Below are positions 25,362 to 33,170 of a stretch of DNA of 64,000 nucleotides, one piece after another. A model generated the notes under the pieces. It was not told the DNA's origin and searched no databases. It worked only from the letters and a program-made list of their open reading frames with translations. A program made the translations under genes and the position numbers. Position 1 is the first letter of the stretch; each line of letters begins with the position of its first letter. This DNA comes from Rhodoblastus sp963704565. Lineage in GTDB: Bacteria; Pseudomonadota; Alphaproteobacteria; Rhizobiales; Beijerinckiaceae. The stretch spans positions 1,674,001-1,738,000 of the forward strand of contig OY969917.1 of the NCBI GenBank assembly GCA_963704565.1, in the 5' to 3' direction.

Positions 25362-25363
25362 CT
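25314..25363 (-). terminator. Long hairpin at the 3' end of the extensin-like gene
   Basis: TGTGGCTGCTTGTC (25320-25333) pairs perfectly with GACAAGCAGCCACA (25344-25357), extended by AGGGC/GCCCT outside. It begins at the stop codon of the extensin-like gene. There is no T run after it on the minus strand, so it may be a factor-dependent terminator or an mRNA end cap. Confidence 0.5.
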
Positions 25364-26429
25364 AATGCAAATCGAAATCCGACGGCGCGCCCTCGGGCAC
25401 AAAGACCCCGTCCTCGCGCATGGCGCCGCGCGGCTCGCGGCGTGGCGGCGATCTGTCAAGGCTGCGCAATTCGGCGTGCAGCGGCAGCGGTCGGGCGTGG
25501 CGCGACGGCGCCGGGCGTTGCAGCAGGCGCGCGACTTCGTCGAGATCGGGCGCCTTGCGGCCCCGGATCGCGGCCGGCGGCCGGCGGCGGATCATGTCGG
25601 GCGCGGCGGCCGCGACCGCGAAACTTTCGCCGCCCGTCGCCAAAACCCCGCGCTCATGCGGCGCGCCGGCTTGCGCGATGTCGAGATCGTCGTCGAAATC
25701 CGGCGTCTCCGGCAAATTGTCGCGGGGCTGGGGCGCGATGGTGTTCTGGCGCTCCGGTCGGCAGATGTGGCGCGGCCCGGTCGAGCGCATGCCATGCATC
25801 GCCAGATCGACATGCATATGATTGTAGTGGAATGGATTCGACCCGGGGCTCAGCACGGTCGCGAAGCGGTCGCAGGCGCCGCCGTGCAGATCGCGCAGGA
25901 AGGCTTGCGTCTGCGCGTCGCCATGGGTCCAGTCGCGGACATAGGTGATTTTCCGACCGTCGGCGAGGCGGTAGCCGCCGATGTCGATGGCGTTGCCGAA
26001 GGAATGTTCGGACAGCCGCGCCCCGATCTGGTGGTTCATCGAGCGGCAATTATACGAGCCCATCGACTCGATCTCGACGACATTCTGGCCGAAACGCGCG
26101 CGGGCCGCCGGCTGAACCACCTGCTCCAGCCAGTCGTTCAGCGTCGCCACCATGGAGCAGTCGAGCGTCTGGGTGGAGCTGAACATCACCGCGCCGTTCT
26201 GGAGCGCCGTCACTTTCAGCGGCCGGGTCAGGCCGCAGATCGATGGCCCGTCGATTTCATGCGACGCCGGCTGGACATAGGGACTCAAAGCGACGAGATG
26301 GCGGGCGAAACAGCTCTCTTCCGCCTGCCTGCGCCAGGCCGGACGCTGGGCGTGCTCGAATTTCGAGCAACCGGCGAGGCCGCCGAGCCCGATCGCGAGC
26401 AAGAGGAGAGATAAACCGCGACGCGCCAT
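25362..26429 (-). CDS. Extensin-like C-terminal domain lipoprotein
   Basis: A 355-residue protein with a lipoprotein signal ending in LAGC (Cys21). The extensin-like C domain (residues ~40-235) has the pattern CSMVATLNDWLEQVV, HQIGARLSEHSFGNAIDI and FHYNHMHVDLAMHG; the histidines and Asp resemble zinc D,D-carboxypeptidase folds (VanY/MepA-like). The C-terminal ~120 residues are Pro/Arg-rich and probably disordered. Its role in envelope remodelling is inferred from the fold resemblance only. Confidence 0.85.
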   Translation of the reverse strand: MARRGLSLLLLAIGLGGLAGCSKFEHAQRPAWRRQAEESCFARHLVALSPYVQPASHEIDGPSICGLTRPLKVTALQNGAVMFSSTQTLDCSMVATLNDWLEQVVQPAARARFGQNVVEIESMGSYNCRSMNHQIGARLSEHSFGNAIDIGGYRLADGRKITYVRDWTHGDAQTQAFLRDLHGGACDRFATVLSPGSNPFHYNHMHVDLAMHGMRSTGPRHICRPERQNTIAPQPRDNLPETPDFDDDLDIAQAGAPHERGVLATGGESFAVAAAAPDMIRRRPPAAIRGRKAPDLDEVARLLQRPAPSRHARPLPLHAELRSLDRSPPRREPRGAMREDGVFVPEGAPSDFDLH

Positions 26430-26520
26430 GGCGCGATTCCTGCGGCGCCAGCGTTAAGCTCCCCTCAAGCAAAATGGTTAATCGGTAAAATTCTTTGAAC
26501 CGTGACTTCAATAAGACGGT

Positions 26521-26635
26521 TTCCGCAAGATTGCTTCGCCATCCGCAGAAACGCCATGGCGCGAAAATCCTCTATGTCGCCGGCGGATTTTCGGGCCAGC
26601 GGAACAGGAATTCCGAATGATTCATTCGGAATTCC
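26521..26635 (+). repeat. ~115-bp structured repeat, copy L
   Basis: Contains CGAAAATCC (26562-26570) / GGATTTTCG (26585-26593), and the near-perfect palindrome GGAATTCCGAATGA (26607-26620), one base, TCATTCGGAATTCC (26622-26635). About 70-75% identical to 27178-27290 in the same orientation. Together the two copies flank the DUF2852 gene. A base pair in the second hairpin differs between copies in a compensating way (A-T here, C-G there). Confidence 0.7.
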
Positions 26636-26698
26636 CATAAGACGCGATCTCGGCCGCGACAGCGGGCTCTCGCGGCCGATTTTGCAATTTGTCGTCGA

Positions 26699-27169
26699 TC
26701 AGGCGTGCGGCGCGCCGTTCTGGCCCTGCGCGGCGCGCGCCGCCATGAAGCGCTCGAAATCCTCGCGGTCCTTGGCGCGGCGCAGGCCTTCGGCATAGTC
26801 GTAAAAAGCCTGTTCCGCCTCGTGGATCTTGCGGCGCTCTTCTTCGAGCCGCTCCAGCTCCGCCTTGCGCCAGTCGTCGAAAGCGGAATTGCCGCTCGAA
26901 CGCCAGCCGCCGGAGAAATCGCGCGACATCGCGCCAACCCCGCTGCGCCGTTCGAATTCGCCCCATTTTTCGCGGGCGAACTGACCGAAATCGCCGTCGT
27001 AACGCATTTTGCCGTTGTAGATTTTCCAGCCCAGCAAGGCGAGGCCAACCGGCCAGTAGAAGACGAAGCCGAGAACGATCGCCGCGATCTCCATCGGCTT
27101 CCAGCGCATGCAGCGGCGATGGCCCTCTTGCGCTCCAATATGGCGTGAACAGCTCATGATTTGCTCCAT
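26699..27169 (-). CDS. DUF2852 membrane-anchored protein
   Basis: A 156-residue protein. A hydrophobic segment (PMEIAAIVLGFVFYWPVGLA, residues ~25-45) is followed by GWKIYNGKMRYDG, then charged helix (DWRKAELERLEEERRKIHEA), as in DUF2852. The ATG at 27169 gives the longest frame; MRWKP at 27109 is an alternative start close to the conserved part. Function unknown. It is the only gene between two copies of a structured repeat. Confidence 0.85.
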   Translation of the reverse strand: MEQIMSCSRHIGAQEGHRRCMRWKPMEIAAIVLGFVFYWPVGLALLGWKIYNGKMRYDGDFGQFAREKWGEFERRSGVGAMSRDFSGGWRSSGNSAFDDWRKAELERLEEERRKIHEAEQAFYDYAEGLRRAKDREDFERFMAARAAQGQNGAPHA

Positions 27170-27177
27170 TCATACAG

Positions 27178-27290
27178 TTCCCGCGAAGATCGCTTCGCAA
27201 TCCGCGCAGGCGCCGTGGCGCGAAAACCCTTCACGTCGAGGGCGGATTTTCGCTCCAACGGAATATGAATTCCGCATGATCCATGCGGAA
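27178..27290 (+). repeat. ~113-bp structured repeat, copy R
   Basis: Direct partner of 26521-26635. It has CGAAAACCC / GGATTTTCG (27221-27229 / 27244-27252, one mismatch) and TTCCGCATG (27270-27278) / CATGCGGAA (27282-27290). It sits just upstream of the DUF2852 start. Hairpin bases differ from copy L with pairing kept, suggesting that the fold is preserved. Confidence 0.7.
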
Positions 27291-27383
27291 CTGATTTCAT
27301 CGCAGCCGACGCGGCCGACGATGTGAATGTTATATACATTTACATCCTCCGGACGCCAGAGGGGCGAATGCAAATTTTTGCGA

Positions 27384-28052
27384 TCAGGGCCGCGGCGGCA
27401 TGATCGGCGCTACGCCCAGGGCCTTGCGCACCGCGGCCTCGATCAGGGCCGCGACCGTTTCCTCAAGCATGGCGAGAGGCTGGTCGGGGCTTTCGCTCAA
27501 ATGGCCGGCCAGCATGAGGTCGGCAATTCCATGGGTGGCCGCCCAGATTTGCAGCGCCAGCGCGCGAGCCCCCTGCTCCGGCGCGTGGAACTGACGCAGC
27601 ACCGCGACAGTCGTGCGCAGCAGGTCGTCGAAAGCTTTCTGGCCGGCGCTGTCGCCGCTTCGCCGCGCCAGCGCCCCGGCGTCGCCGAACATCGCCTTGT
27701 AGAGCCCCGGCTCCTCCCGCACGAAGGCGAGATAGGCCGCGCCGCGCCGACGCATGGCGGCAATGGCGTCGGGCCGGCCGCCGTCCCAGGCGCGCGCCAG
27801 TTTCTCGTTGAAATGTCCAAAACCTTCTTTCGCCAGTTCGGCGATCAGGGCGTCGCGGTCGGCGAAATGGCGATAGGGCGCGGCGCCGGTGACGCCGACC
27901 CGCTTGGCCGCTTCCGCCAAGGTGAAGCCGGCCGGGCCGCGCTCCGAGATCAGGGCGCGCGCCGCCGCGAGCAGCGCCTCGCGCAGCCTGCCGTGATGAT
28001 AGCTTCGCCCTTTTCCGGCGCGCCGTCCGCAAAAGCCGCCCTCGGCGCCCAT
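27384..28052 (-). CDS. TetR/AcrR-family regulator with WHG-type C-domain
   Basis: A 222-residue repressor. Residues ~15-65 form the N-terminal HTH (GRLREALLAAARALISERG, then LAEAAKRVGVTGAAPYRHFA). The C-terminal ligand domain has YLAFVREEPGLYKAMFGD, typical of the WHG (TetR_C_33) group. I chose the ATG at 28052; a longer frame to 28121 starts inside a dispersed repeat. It has no divergent partner gene, so the target is not evident. Confidence 0.88.
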   Translation of the reverse strand: MGAEGGFCGRRAGKGRSYHHGRLREALLAAARALISERGPAGFTLAEAAKRVGVTGAAPYRHFADRDALIAELAKEGFGHFNEKLARAWDGGRPDAIAAMRRRGAAYLAFVREEPGLYKAMFGDAGALARRSGDSAGQKAFDDLLRTTVAVLRQFHAPEQGARALALQIWAATHGIADLMLAGHLSESPDQPLAMLEETVAALIEAAVRKALGVAPIMPPRP

Positions 28053-28419
28053 GCTCGTCCCCTGCCCGAATCCCCGGCCTATTAGAGCATATTCCCAAAA
28101 AGTTGCAGACTTTTTGGACAAGAATATGCGTTAAAACAATTAACTAGGGACTTCTTCCGATTCCGAAGGAACGCAAAAGACTCTAAAGCGCGCGGATGCG
28201 CCGCGTTTCAATGCCCGCCGTCAACGACGCGGCGCGGCGCCCTTCCCTTGTGCAAAAAAAGCGCGCATGCACAGAGTTGAGGCGATCTTGCCTGTCATTT
28301 GGAATTGTCCGCGCAAGTCATGCTGTTTACACTTCATTCAGCATCGCAGAACGGAAATCAAGCAAAGGTCGGTTGAAGTCTTGCGATGAGTGGCGTCCCG
28401 ATTTGCTGGAGGGCCAACC
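28053..28419. other. 367-base intergenic region
   Basis: Between tetR (minus) and the 27-codon peptide gene (plus). It contains the second copy of the 102-bp repeat (28086-28187) close to the tetR start, then ~230 bases without a credible gene. The AT-richer part (28240-28380) should hold the promoter of the peptide/RNA unit. Confidence 0.45.
28086..28187 (+). repeat. 102-bp dispersed palindromic repeat, copy 2
   Basis: Same length, order of palindromes and orientation as 19533-19634, about 91% identical. It lies 34 bases upstream of the tetR start, so it may be part of that gene's leader or promoter. Confidence 0.75.
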
Positions 28420-28503
28420 ATGACGACCGCGCTCAAGGTTGAAATTGCTTCCGTGTTCTCCGCCCTTGCTTTCATCGCCGGCATTCTGGCGGTCGTCTGG
28501 TAA
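28420..28503 (+). CDS. 27-residue membrane peptide
   Basis: ATG at 28420, TAA at 28501-28503. A strong ribosome-binding site (CTGGAGGG) lies 6-13 bases upstream. The peptide has a short polar start (MTTALKVE) followed by one hydrophobic helix (IASVFSALAFIAGILAVVW). It is followed directly by a strongly folded segment and a classical terminator, so it looks like a real small gene. No known family recognised; toxin-type, leader and regulatory membrane peptides are possibilities. Confidence 0.6.
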   Translation: MTTALKVEIASVFSALAFIAGILAVVW

Positions 28504-28516
28504 GTCTTGCCGTGTT

Positions 28517-28629
28517 TGTCCGGCGCCGCCGGACAGCTTGTCGCCCGGGCCCGGCCGCGCCGGAGCGGGGAAAGCTTCCTTCCCGCCTCGCTCCGGCGCG
28601 CCGGGCCAATCGAACCGCTCGGGCGACAA
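28517..28629 (+). ncRNA. Strongly structured RNA segment downstream of the peptide
   Basis: Hairpin 1: TGTCCGGC (28517-28524) / GCCGGACA (28528-28535), 3-base loop. Hairpin 2 is a long stem: TTGTCGCCCG (28538-28547) with CGGGCGACAA (28620-28629), GGCCCGGC (28548-28555) with GCCGGGCC (28600-28607), GCGCCGGAGCG (28557-28567) with CGCTCCGGCGC (28589-28599), and GGGAA (28568-28572) with TTCCC (28580-28584). A bulge of 12 bases lies at 28608-28619. It is followed by a 12-bp terminator stem. Pairing is read directly; that it acts as an RNA is inferred. Confidence 0.5.
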
Positions 28630-28635
28630 ACGCAG

Positions 28636-28675
28636 AGCCTTCCGCGATCCGGTCAGTCGCGGAGGGCTTTTTCTT
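28636..28675 (+). terminator. Intrinsic terminator
   Basis: AGCCTTCCGCGA (28636-28647) pairs with TCGCGGAGGGCT (28657-28668, one G-T) over a 9-base loop and is followed by TTTTTC. Ends the peptide/structured RNA unit. Confidence 0.85.
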
Positions 28676-28721
28676 GCGCGTCGGCCGGACGTTCGCGGCC
28701 TGAAAATCGGGGTTTGTCGGC

Positions 28722-29756
28722 CTATCTGCCGAATCTCCGGCTCGCGGTCTGCCGAAACAGGCGGTCTTGCGACATCGCCAGCAATTCCATCTTGCGCAGA
28801 TTGATCGGGGCGAGATTCATCACCAATTCGACCCAGATGTCGGTAATGTCGCGCAATTCCTCCAAGGTGAGCGGCGCGACGCGGCGGCGCACCTTGCCCA
28901 TGGCCCCAAGAAGCGCGTGGCGGCGCGAATTTTCGGCGATGAAGGCGCGCGCGCGTTCCGGCCCTTCGCCCTTTTCGACCAGAATGTCGACCAGACCCAT
29001 CTCGTAAAAATCCTCGGACTTGTACATCCGGCCGCCCAGGATCAGCTTTTCCGCGCGCGCCGCGTCGAGGCGCCGCGACACCAGACTATAGGCGCCCATG
29101 CCGGGAAATGTATGGAACAGAACCTCGGGAAAGCCGAGATTCACGCCCCGCTCGGCGATGACAACTTGGCAGCTCAGCGCCGCCTCCACCCCCCCGCCCA
29201 GGGCGTCTCCCTCCAGCACCGCCAGGGTCACCACCGGCGAGTCGAAGCCGTTGTAATTATTGTAGATCGCCTCGACGCAGGCATAAGCGTAGGCGCGCAG
29301 CCCCTCGGCGTCGCGCGCCCGCACGCGATCGAGGAAAAACGACAGATCGCCGCCCATGCTGAACACGCCCGGACGCAGGGAGCCGCCGACGAAGAATTCG
29401 ATCGGCGGATCGTCGAAACGGGAGTCGGCGTAAAGCGAACGTATGTCGGCGTTGAGCGCATTGAGTTCGCGCAGCAGCGGCAGAGTCCAGCTCACGCTGT
29501 TCTCGTGCCGCATCGAACACCACACCGTCTTGGTCGCCTGATCGAAACGGACATCCAGCGTCTGGCGCGGCTTGACCAGGAATCCGAGTGGCGGCGCCGC
29601 CGCGCGATCCGGGTTGGCGCCCGGCGCCTTCCATGGGCGATAAGGCTCGAGACCGGATAAGCGTTCGGCAAGGACGAAAGACTGATCGATTGCGTCATGG
29701 CTCAAACATTCCGATGGGCCGCGATCCGGACGGAAACGCGTCGAAGAGTTTACCAA
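28722..29756 (-). CDS. RpfF-like crotonase, DSF signal synthase
   Basis: A 344-residue crotonase-fold protein. From residue ~132 it follows Xanthomonas RpfF closely: FSMGGDLSFF, AYACVEAIY, GDALGGGVEAAL, LGFPEVLFHTFPGMGAYS, MGLVDILVE. The two RpfF catalytic glutamates (E141 and E161 in RpfF) match E191 and E211 here, with the same 20-residue spacing. RpfF makes cis-2-unsaturated fatty acids (diffusible signal factors). The first ~60 residues are an extension, and the start is uncertain: the longest frame begins with TTG at 29756, and a TTG at 29705 is also possible. No rpfC/rpfG/rpfR neighbour is seen in the window. Confidence 0.85.
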   Translation of the reverse strand: MVNSSTRFRPDRGPSECLSHDAIDQSFVLAERLSGLEPYRPWKAPGANPDRAAAPPLGFLVKPRQTLDVRFDQATKTVWCSMRHENSVSWTLPLLRELNALNADIRSLYADSRFDDPPIEFFVGGSLRPGVFSMGGDLSFFLDRVRARDAEGLRAYAYACVEAIYNNYNGFDSPVVTLAVLEGDALGGGVEAALSCQVVIAERGVNLGFPEVLFHTFPGMGAYSLVSRRLDAARAEKLILGGRMYKSEDFYEMGLVDILVEKGEGPERARAFIAENSRRHALLGAMGKVRRRVAPLTLEELRDITDIWVELVMNLAPINLRKMELLAMSQDRLFRQTASRRFGR

Positions 29757-29869
29757 GCGTTAACCGGTCGAAATGTTATGAAAGAAACGAACCCGCCCCG
29801 CCAACAGACATTTTTTTGGCCTAAAACCAAACAAATCAACGGGATATACAACCTGTCGCGTGTGGACGC

Positions 29870-31474
29870 CTAAGCGTTTTCGTTCAAGGATTTAGCGAAG
29901 AACGCCCCTCCGTGAAGGGCCAGCGCGCCGCTCGGATCGCCGTGCGTTTCAATCAGCTCGGCGAGATTGGCGGGCGGCGAGGCGGCCAGCGCGACCAGCG
30001 CGTCCTCGCCGAGGATGCGCGCCGGCGCCAGACCGGTTTGGCGCGCCAGGCCGAGCCGCGCCGCGCGAAGACGCTCCAACCGCCGCGCCTGCGCGACGCT
30101 GAGGTTTTTCCGCGCGGACGGCCATTCCGCCATGGGCGTCGCCGGCGCCGCGCCTTCCGCCGGCGGCGGGGGACGCCGGGAAAAGAGGGTCAAACCGTCG
30201 CGCAGGCCGTGACGCGCCACAATCCAGGCTTCGCGTGGCGCGGCGCCGAGCCATGCCATGGCGCGACGCGCCCATCGGCCGCCGCTCCGGCAATTGTCGC
30301 AGCGCCCGCAAGGCGGCGCCGCCTCGCCCAAAGCCCGCAGCAACGCCTGTTCGCGGCAGCCGGCGCCGAGAAAATAATCCGCCAGCGCCCGCGCCCTTTC
30401 GCCCGCCGCCGGATCGAGTCGCGCCAGCTCGAATCGCGCGGCGCGCAGGTTCGCCATCCTGCCGGGCGAAAACAGCGCGATGGCTTCCGCCGGCCGGCCG
30501 TCGCGGCCGGCGCGCCCGCTCTCCTGATAGAGAGTTTCCGGCTCGTCCGGCGAATCGTAATGAATGACGAAGCGCACGTCCGGCTTGTCCACGCCGAGGC
30601 CGAAAGCGATGGTCGCCGCCATGGTCATGTCGGAGCGCGCCAGAAATTCGTCCTGCCGCGCCGCGCGCTCCTCCGCCGGCAGGCCGGCGTGATAGGACGA
30701 AGCCGCGAGTCCCACGTCTCTCAAGGCCGCCGCGACGCGGTCCGCCGTCTCGCGCGCCCGGCAATAAACAATGCCGGCGACGCCGCGCCGCGCGGCGGCC
30801 AGGCCGATCAGCTGGTCCAGCGGATCGCGCGCGCGGGGCAGCGCCGAAAGGGCGATCGCCGGCCGCCGGAACGAGCCGACGAACAGGCGCGGCGGGCGGG
30901 CGAAAAGATTTTCGACGATATCCGCCCGCGTGCGCGGCGAGGCGGTCGCCGTGGTCGCGATCATCCGCGGCGCGCCGAGCAATTCGGCCAAGCCCGCAAT
31001 TCGCCGATAATCGGGCCGGAAATCGTGGCCCCATTGCGAGACGCAATGGGCCTCGTCCACGGCGAGCACGCGCACATCGGCCCCGCGCAGCGTCGCCAGC
31101 AGATCGGCGTCGGCGAGGCGCTCCGGCGCGAGATAGAGAAGGCGCAGGCGGCGCAACTCAAGGCCGTCGCGCGCCCGGCGCCATTCGTCGGGCGCGAGAT
31201 CGGCGTGCAAGGCGGCGACCGGAAATCCGAGGGCCGCGAGCTTTCGCGCCTGATCGCGCATCAGCGCGATCAAAGGCGAAACGACCAGGGTCAGGCCGGG
31301 GCGGATCAGCGCGGGAAGCTGATAGATCAGCGATTTGCCGGCGCCCGTCGGCGCCAGGACGAAAATATCCTCGCCGTCGAGCGCGGCTTCGAGCGCGGCG
31401 GCCTGACCCGGCAGGAAATCCGAAAAGCCGAAACGATCGCGCAGCAGCGCGCGCGCTTCCTCGAGATCAGCCAT
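29870..31474 (-). CDS. recQ: RecQ-family ATP-dependent DNA helicase
   Basis: A 534-residue helicase. Motifs: Walker A APTGAGKS (~residue 42), VVSPLIALMRDQ, DEAH box VDEAHCVSQWGHDFRPDYRR, motif V/VI YHAGLPAEER and GRAGRDGRPAE. A zinc-binding segment CGRCDNC follows, and the C-terminal ~70 residues resemble a short HRDC domain. It unwinds DNA 3'-5' in repair and recombination. I chose the ATG at 31474 over one at 31495 because the family start MADLEEARALLRDRFG fits there. The symbol is by family, since some alphaproteobacteria have more than one RecQ-like helicase. Confidence 0.92.
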   Translation of the reverse strand: MADLEEARALLRDRFGFSDFLPGQAAALEAALDGEDIFVLAPTGAGKSLIYQLPALIRPGLTLVVSPLIALMRDQARKLAALGFPVAALHADLAPDEWRRARDGLELRRLRLLYLAPERLADADLLATLRGADVRVLAVDEAHCVSQWGHDFRPDYRRIAGLAELLGAPRMIATTATASPRTRADIVENLFARPPRLFVGSFRRPAIALSALPRARDPLDQLIGLAAARRGVAGIVYCRARETADRVAAALRDVGLAASSYHAGLPAEERAARQDEFLARSDMTMAATIAFGLGVDKPDVRFVIHYDSPDEPETLYQESGRAGRDGRPAEAIALFSPGRMANLRAARFELARLDPAAGERARALADYFLGAGCREQALLRALGEAAPPCGRCDNCRSGGRWARRAMAWLGAAPREAWIVARHGLRDGLTLFSRRPPPPAEGAAPATPMAEWPSARKNLSVAQARRLERLRAARLGLARQTGLAPARILGEDALVALAASPPANLAELIETHGDPSGALALHGGAFFAKSLNENA

Positions 31475-31654
31475 GGCGCGGCCTCGCCGCGACAAAAAGC
31501 GGCGCCGCGCGCGCGCCCGAAGTGACGAAAGAAGCGATTGTCATTCGCCCGTCCACGGCCTAGATTGCGCCAGCAGGATATTCCCTGGCCGCGCGTCTTG
31601 GAAGTCCGCTTTCATTCAGTTTCACAAACCACTGCCTCAGGAAGGAAACGACAC

Positions 31655-32044
31655 ATGAAGCTCATTCACGCTTTGCCGGCCGCCGCGGCTCTCGCCTTCA
31701 TCGCCACTTCCGCTCTCGCTGCGGGCGATCCCGCCGCGGGCGAAAAGGTGTTCATGAGGTGCAAGGCCTGCCACCAGATCGGCCCGGGCGCCAAGAACGC
31801 CGTCGGCCCCGAACAGAACGGCCTCAACGGCCGCGTGGCGGGCTCGGTCGCCGGCTACAATTATTCCCCCGCGATGAAGGCCGCCGGCTTCACCTGGGAC
31901 GAGAAGAACTTCCTGGAATATATCGCCGCCCCCAAGACCAAGGTTCCCGGCAACAAGATGCCCTTCGCCGGCCTGCCGGTCGAAGCCGACCGCAACAATG
32001 TCTGGGCCTATATCTCCCAGTTCAAGGCCGACGGCACCAAGTAA
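31655..32044 (+). CDS. Periplasmic class I c-type cytochrome
   Basis: A 129-residue protein with a signal peptide (MKLIHALPAAAALAFIATSALA), haem motif CKACH (Cys36, Cys39, His40), and the Met ligand in NKMPFAG near residue 107. Size and order fit the cytochrome c2/c550 class that carries electrons from the bc1 complex to oxidases. Preceded by GGAAGGAAACG. Its stop codon is inside a 20-bp tandem duplication. Confidence 0.93.
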   Translation: MKLIHALPAAAALAFIATSALAAGDPAAGEKVFMRCKACHQIGPGAKNAVGPEQNGLNGRVAGSVAGYNYSPAMKAAGFTWDEKNFLEYIAAPKTKVPGNKMPFAGLPVEADRNNVWAYISQFKADGTK

Positions 32045-32080
32045 GAACGGGTCGCAAGTCGTAAGAACGGGTCGCAAGTC
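32041..32080 (+). repeat. 20-bp exact tandem duplication
   Basis: GTAAGAACGGGTCGCAAGTC occurs twice in a row (32041-32060 and 32061-32080). The first copy contains the TAA stop of the cytochrome c gene. Looks like a recent slippage or insertion event. Confidence 0.85.
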
Positions 32081-32090
32081 GATTTTCGCG

Positions 32091-32114
32091 CCGGCCGCAC
32101 TCGCGGCCGGTGTT
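32091..32114 (+). terminator. Probable intrinsic terminator of the cytochrome gene
   Basis: CCGGCCGC (32091-32098), loop ACTC, GCGGCCGG (32103-32110), then TGTTTTCG. A short, GC-rich stem with a modest T run. Confidence 0.6.
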
Positions 32115-32218
32115 TTCGTTTCCCGCGGGGAAATCGCAAGCCAAGAAAAGCAGGCCAAGAAAGACGGGCGAAGCGAATGCCATTTGCGGGTTCGCGCATT
32201 TCCGACTAAATCCCCGCC

Positions 32219-32719
32219 ATGACCGACCTGTCGCTCCATTACGCCCACGCCGGCGCCGCCGATCGTCCCGCGATCCTGAAACTGGAGGAGCGCGCTTTCG
32301 GCCCCGGCCGTTTCGCCAAGACCGCCTATCGTCTGCGCGAGGGCGTCGAGCCCGACTGGAGCCTTTCCTATCTCGCGCGAATCGGCGGCATGCTGGTCGG
32401 CGCCAACACCATGACCCGCATCCTGGCCGGGGGCGCTCCCGCTTTGCTGCTCGGTCCGCTCACAGTGGAGGGGCCGTTCCGCGCGCGCGGCCTCGGCGAG
32501 GCCCTGGCGCAGAAATCGCTCGAGGCGGCGCGCGAGGCCGGCCATAGTCTGGTGATCCTGGTCGGCGACCCGCCCTATTACGAGAAAATGGGCTTTTCGC
32601 GCGCGCCCTTTGGGCATTTCGTCTTTCCGGGGCCGGTCGATCCCGGCCGCATCCTCTATTACGAATTGCAGCCCGGCGCCTTGCAGAGCCACAAAGGCGC
32701 GGTGGGCGCGGCGGTTTAG
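32219..32719 (+). CDS. GNAT-family N-acetyltransferase
   Basis: A 166-residue protein of the YhbS-like GNAT group. The acetyl-CoA loop region reads LLLGPLTVEGPFRARGLGEA (residue ~80), followed by the helix ALAQKSLEAAREAGHSLVIL and the C-terminal GDPPYYEKMGFSRAPFG. The substrate is unknown. It stands alone just left of the IS91 island. Confidence 0.88.
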   Translation: MTDLSLHYAHAGAADRPAILKLEERAFGPGRFAKTAYRLREGVEPDWSLSYLARIGGMLVGANTMTRILAGGAPALLLGPLTVEGPFRARGLGEALAQKSLEAAREAGHSLVILVGDPPYYEKMGFSRAPFGHFVFPGPVDPGRILYYELQPGALQSHKGAVGAAV

Positions 32720-32927
32720 TCGTCTGCGTCTTGGTCTGACAGAAACGTTCCGCGCGCCGCCCTGATGATGGAAATCCGAGACTTTTTCCGTTGGCGAATG
32801 ACGCAAAATGTGAAGGGTTTCGGTCGCCGGCCCCCACACGCGTGATCGGGTCGGCGCGGGGCCGGCGACCGAAAGCCTCCGAAGGAGGAAACCGCGGGCC
32901 GGAAAGGCTCCGTTGCCGCGAGGCTCG

Positions 32928-33170
32928 CTATGGGGATTTGAAGACGGCGGTCAGGGCAACGGGGCGTCTGTTTTGCGCTTTGGCGCCGGTATTTGACGGT
33001 GTGACGTGCGGCGAGGAGGCGATTTGGGCGATCCGCGCGTAGATTTTTCCGAAGGTCATGGGGCTGAAGCAGCTTTGGGCGGGCGTTTCGGGCGCGGCGC
33101 GCCCGGGCCAGAACGAGGTCGGCGGCGAAGGCAAGCAGAACTGGGGAGCGGGAAGTGGGGTCATGGTCAT
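32928..33170 (-). CDS. IS91-type copy A, third small frame
   Basis: An 80-residue frame whose ATG overlaps the transposase stop by 4 bases (ATGA). It ends in LKSP-type sequence (FKSP), as do its counterparts in copies B and C. Sequence between copies is only partly conserved, so it may be a real accessory protein or an end-region artefact. No recognised family. Confidence 0.4.
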   Translation of the reverse strand: MTMTPLPAPQFCLPSPPTSFWPGRAAPETPAQSCFSPMTFGKIYARIAQIASSPHVTPSNTGAKAQNRRPVALTAVFKSP

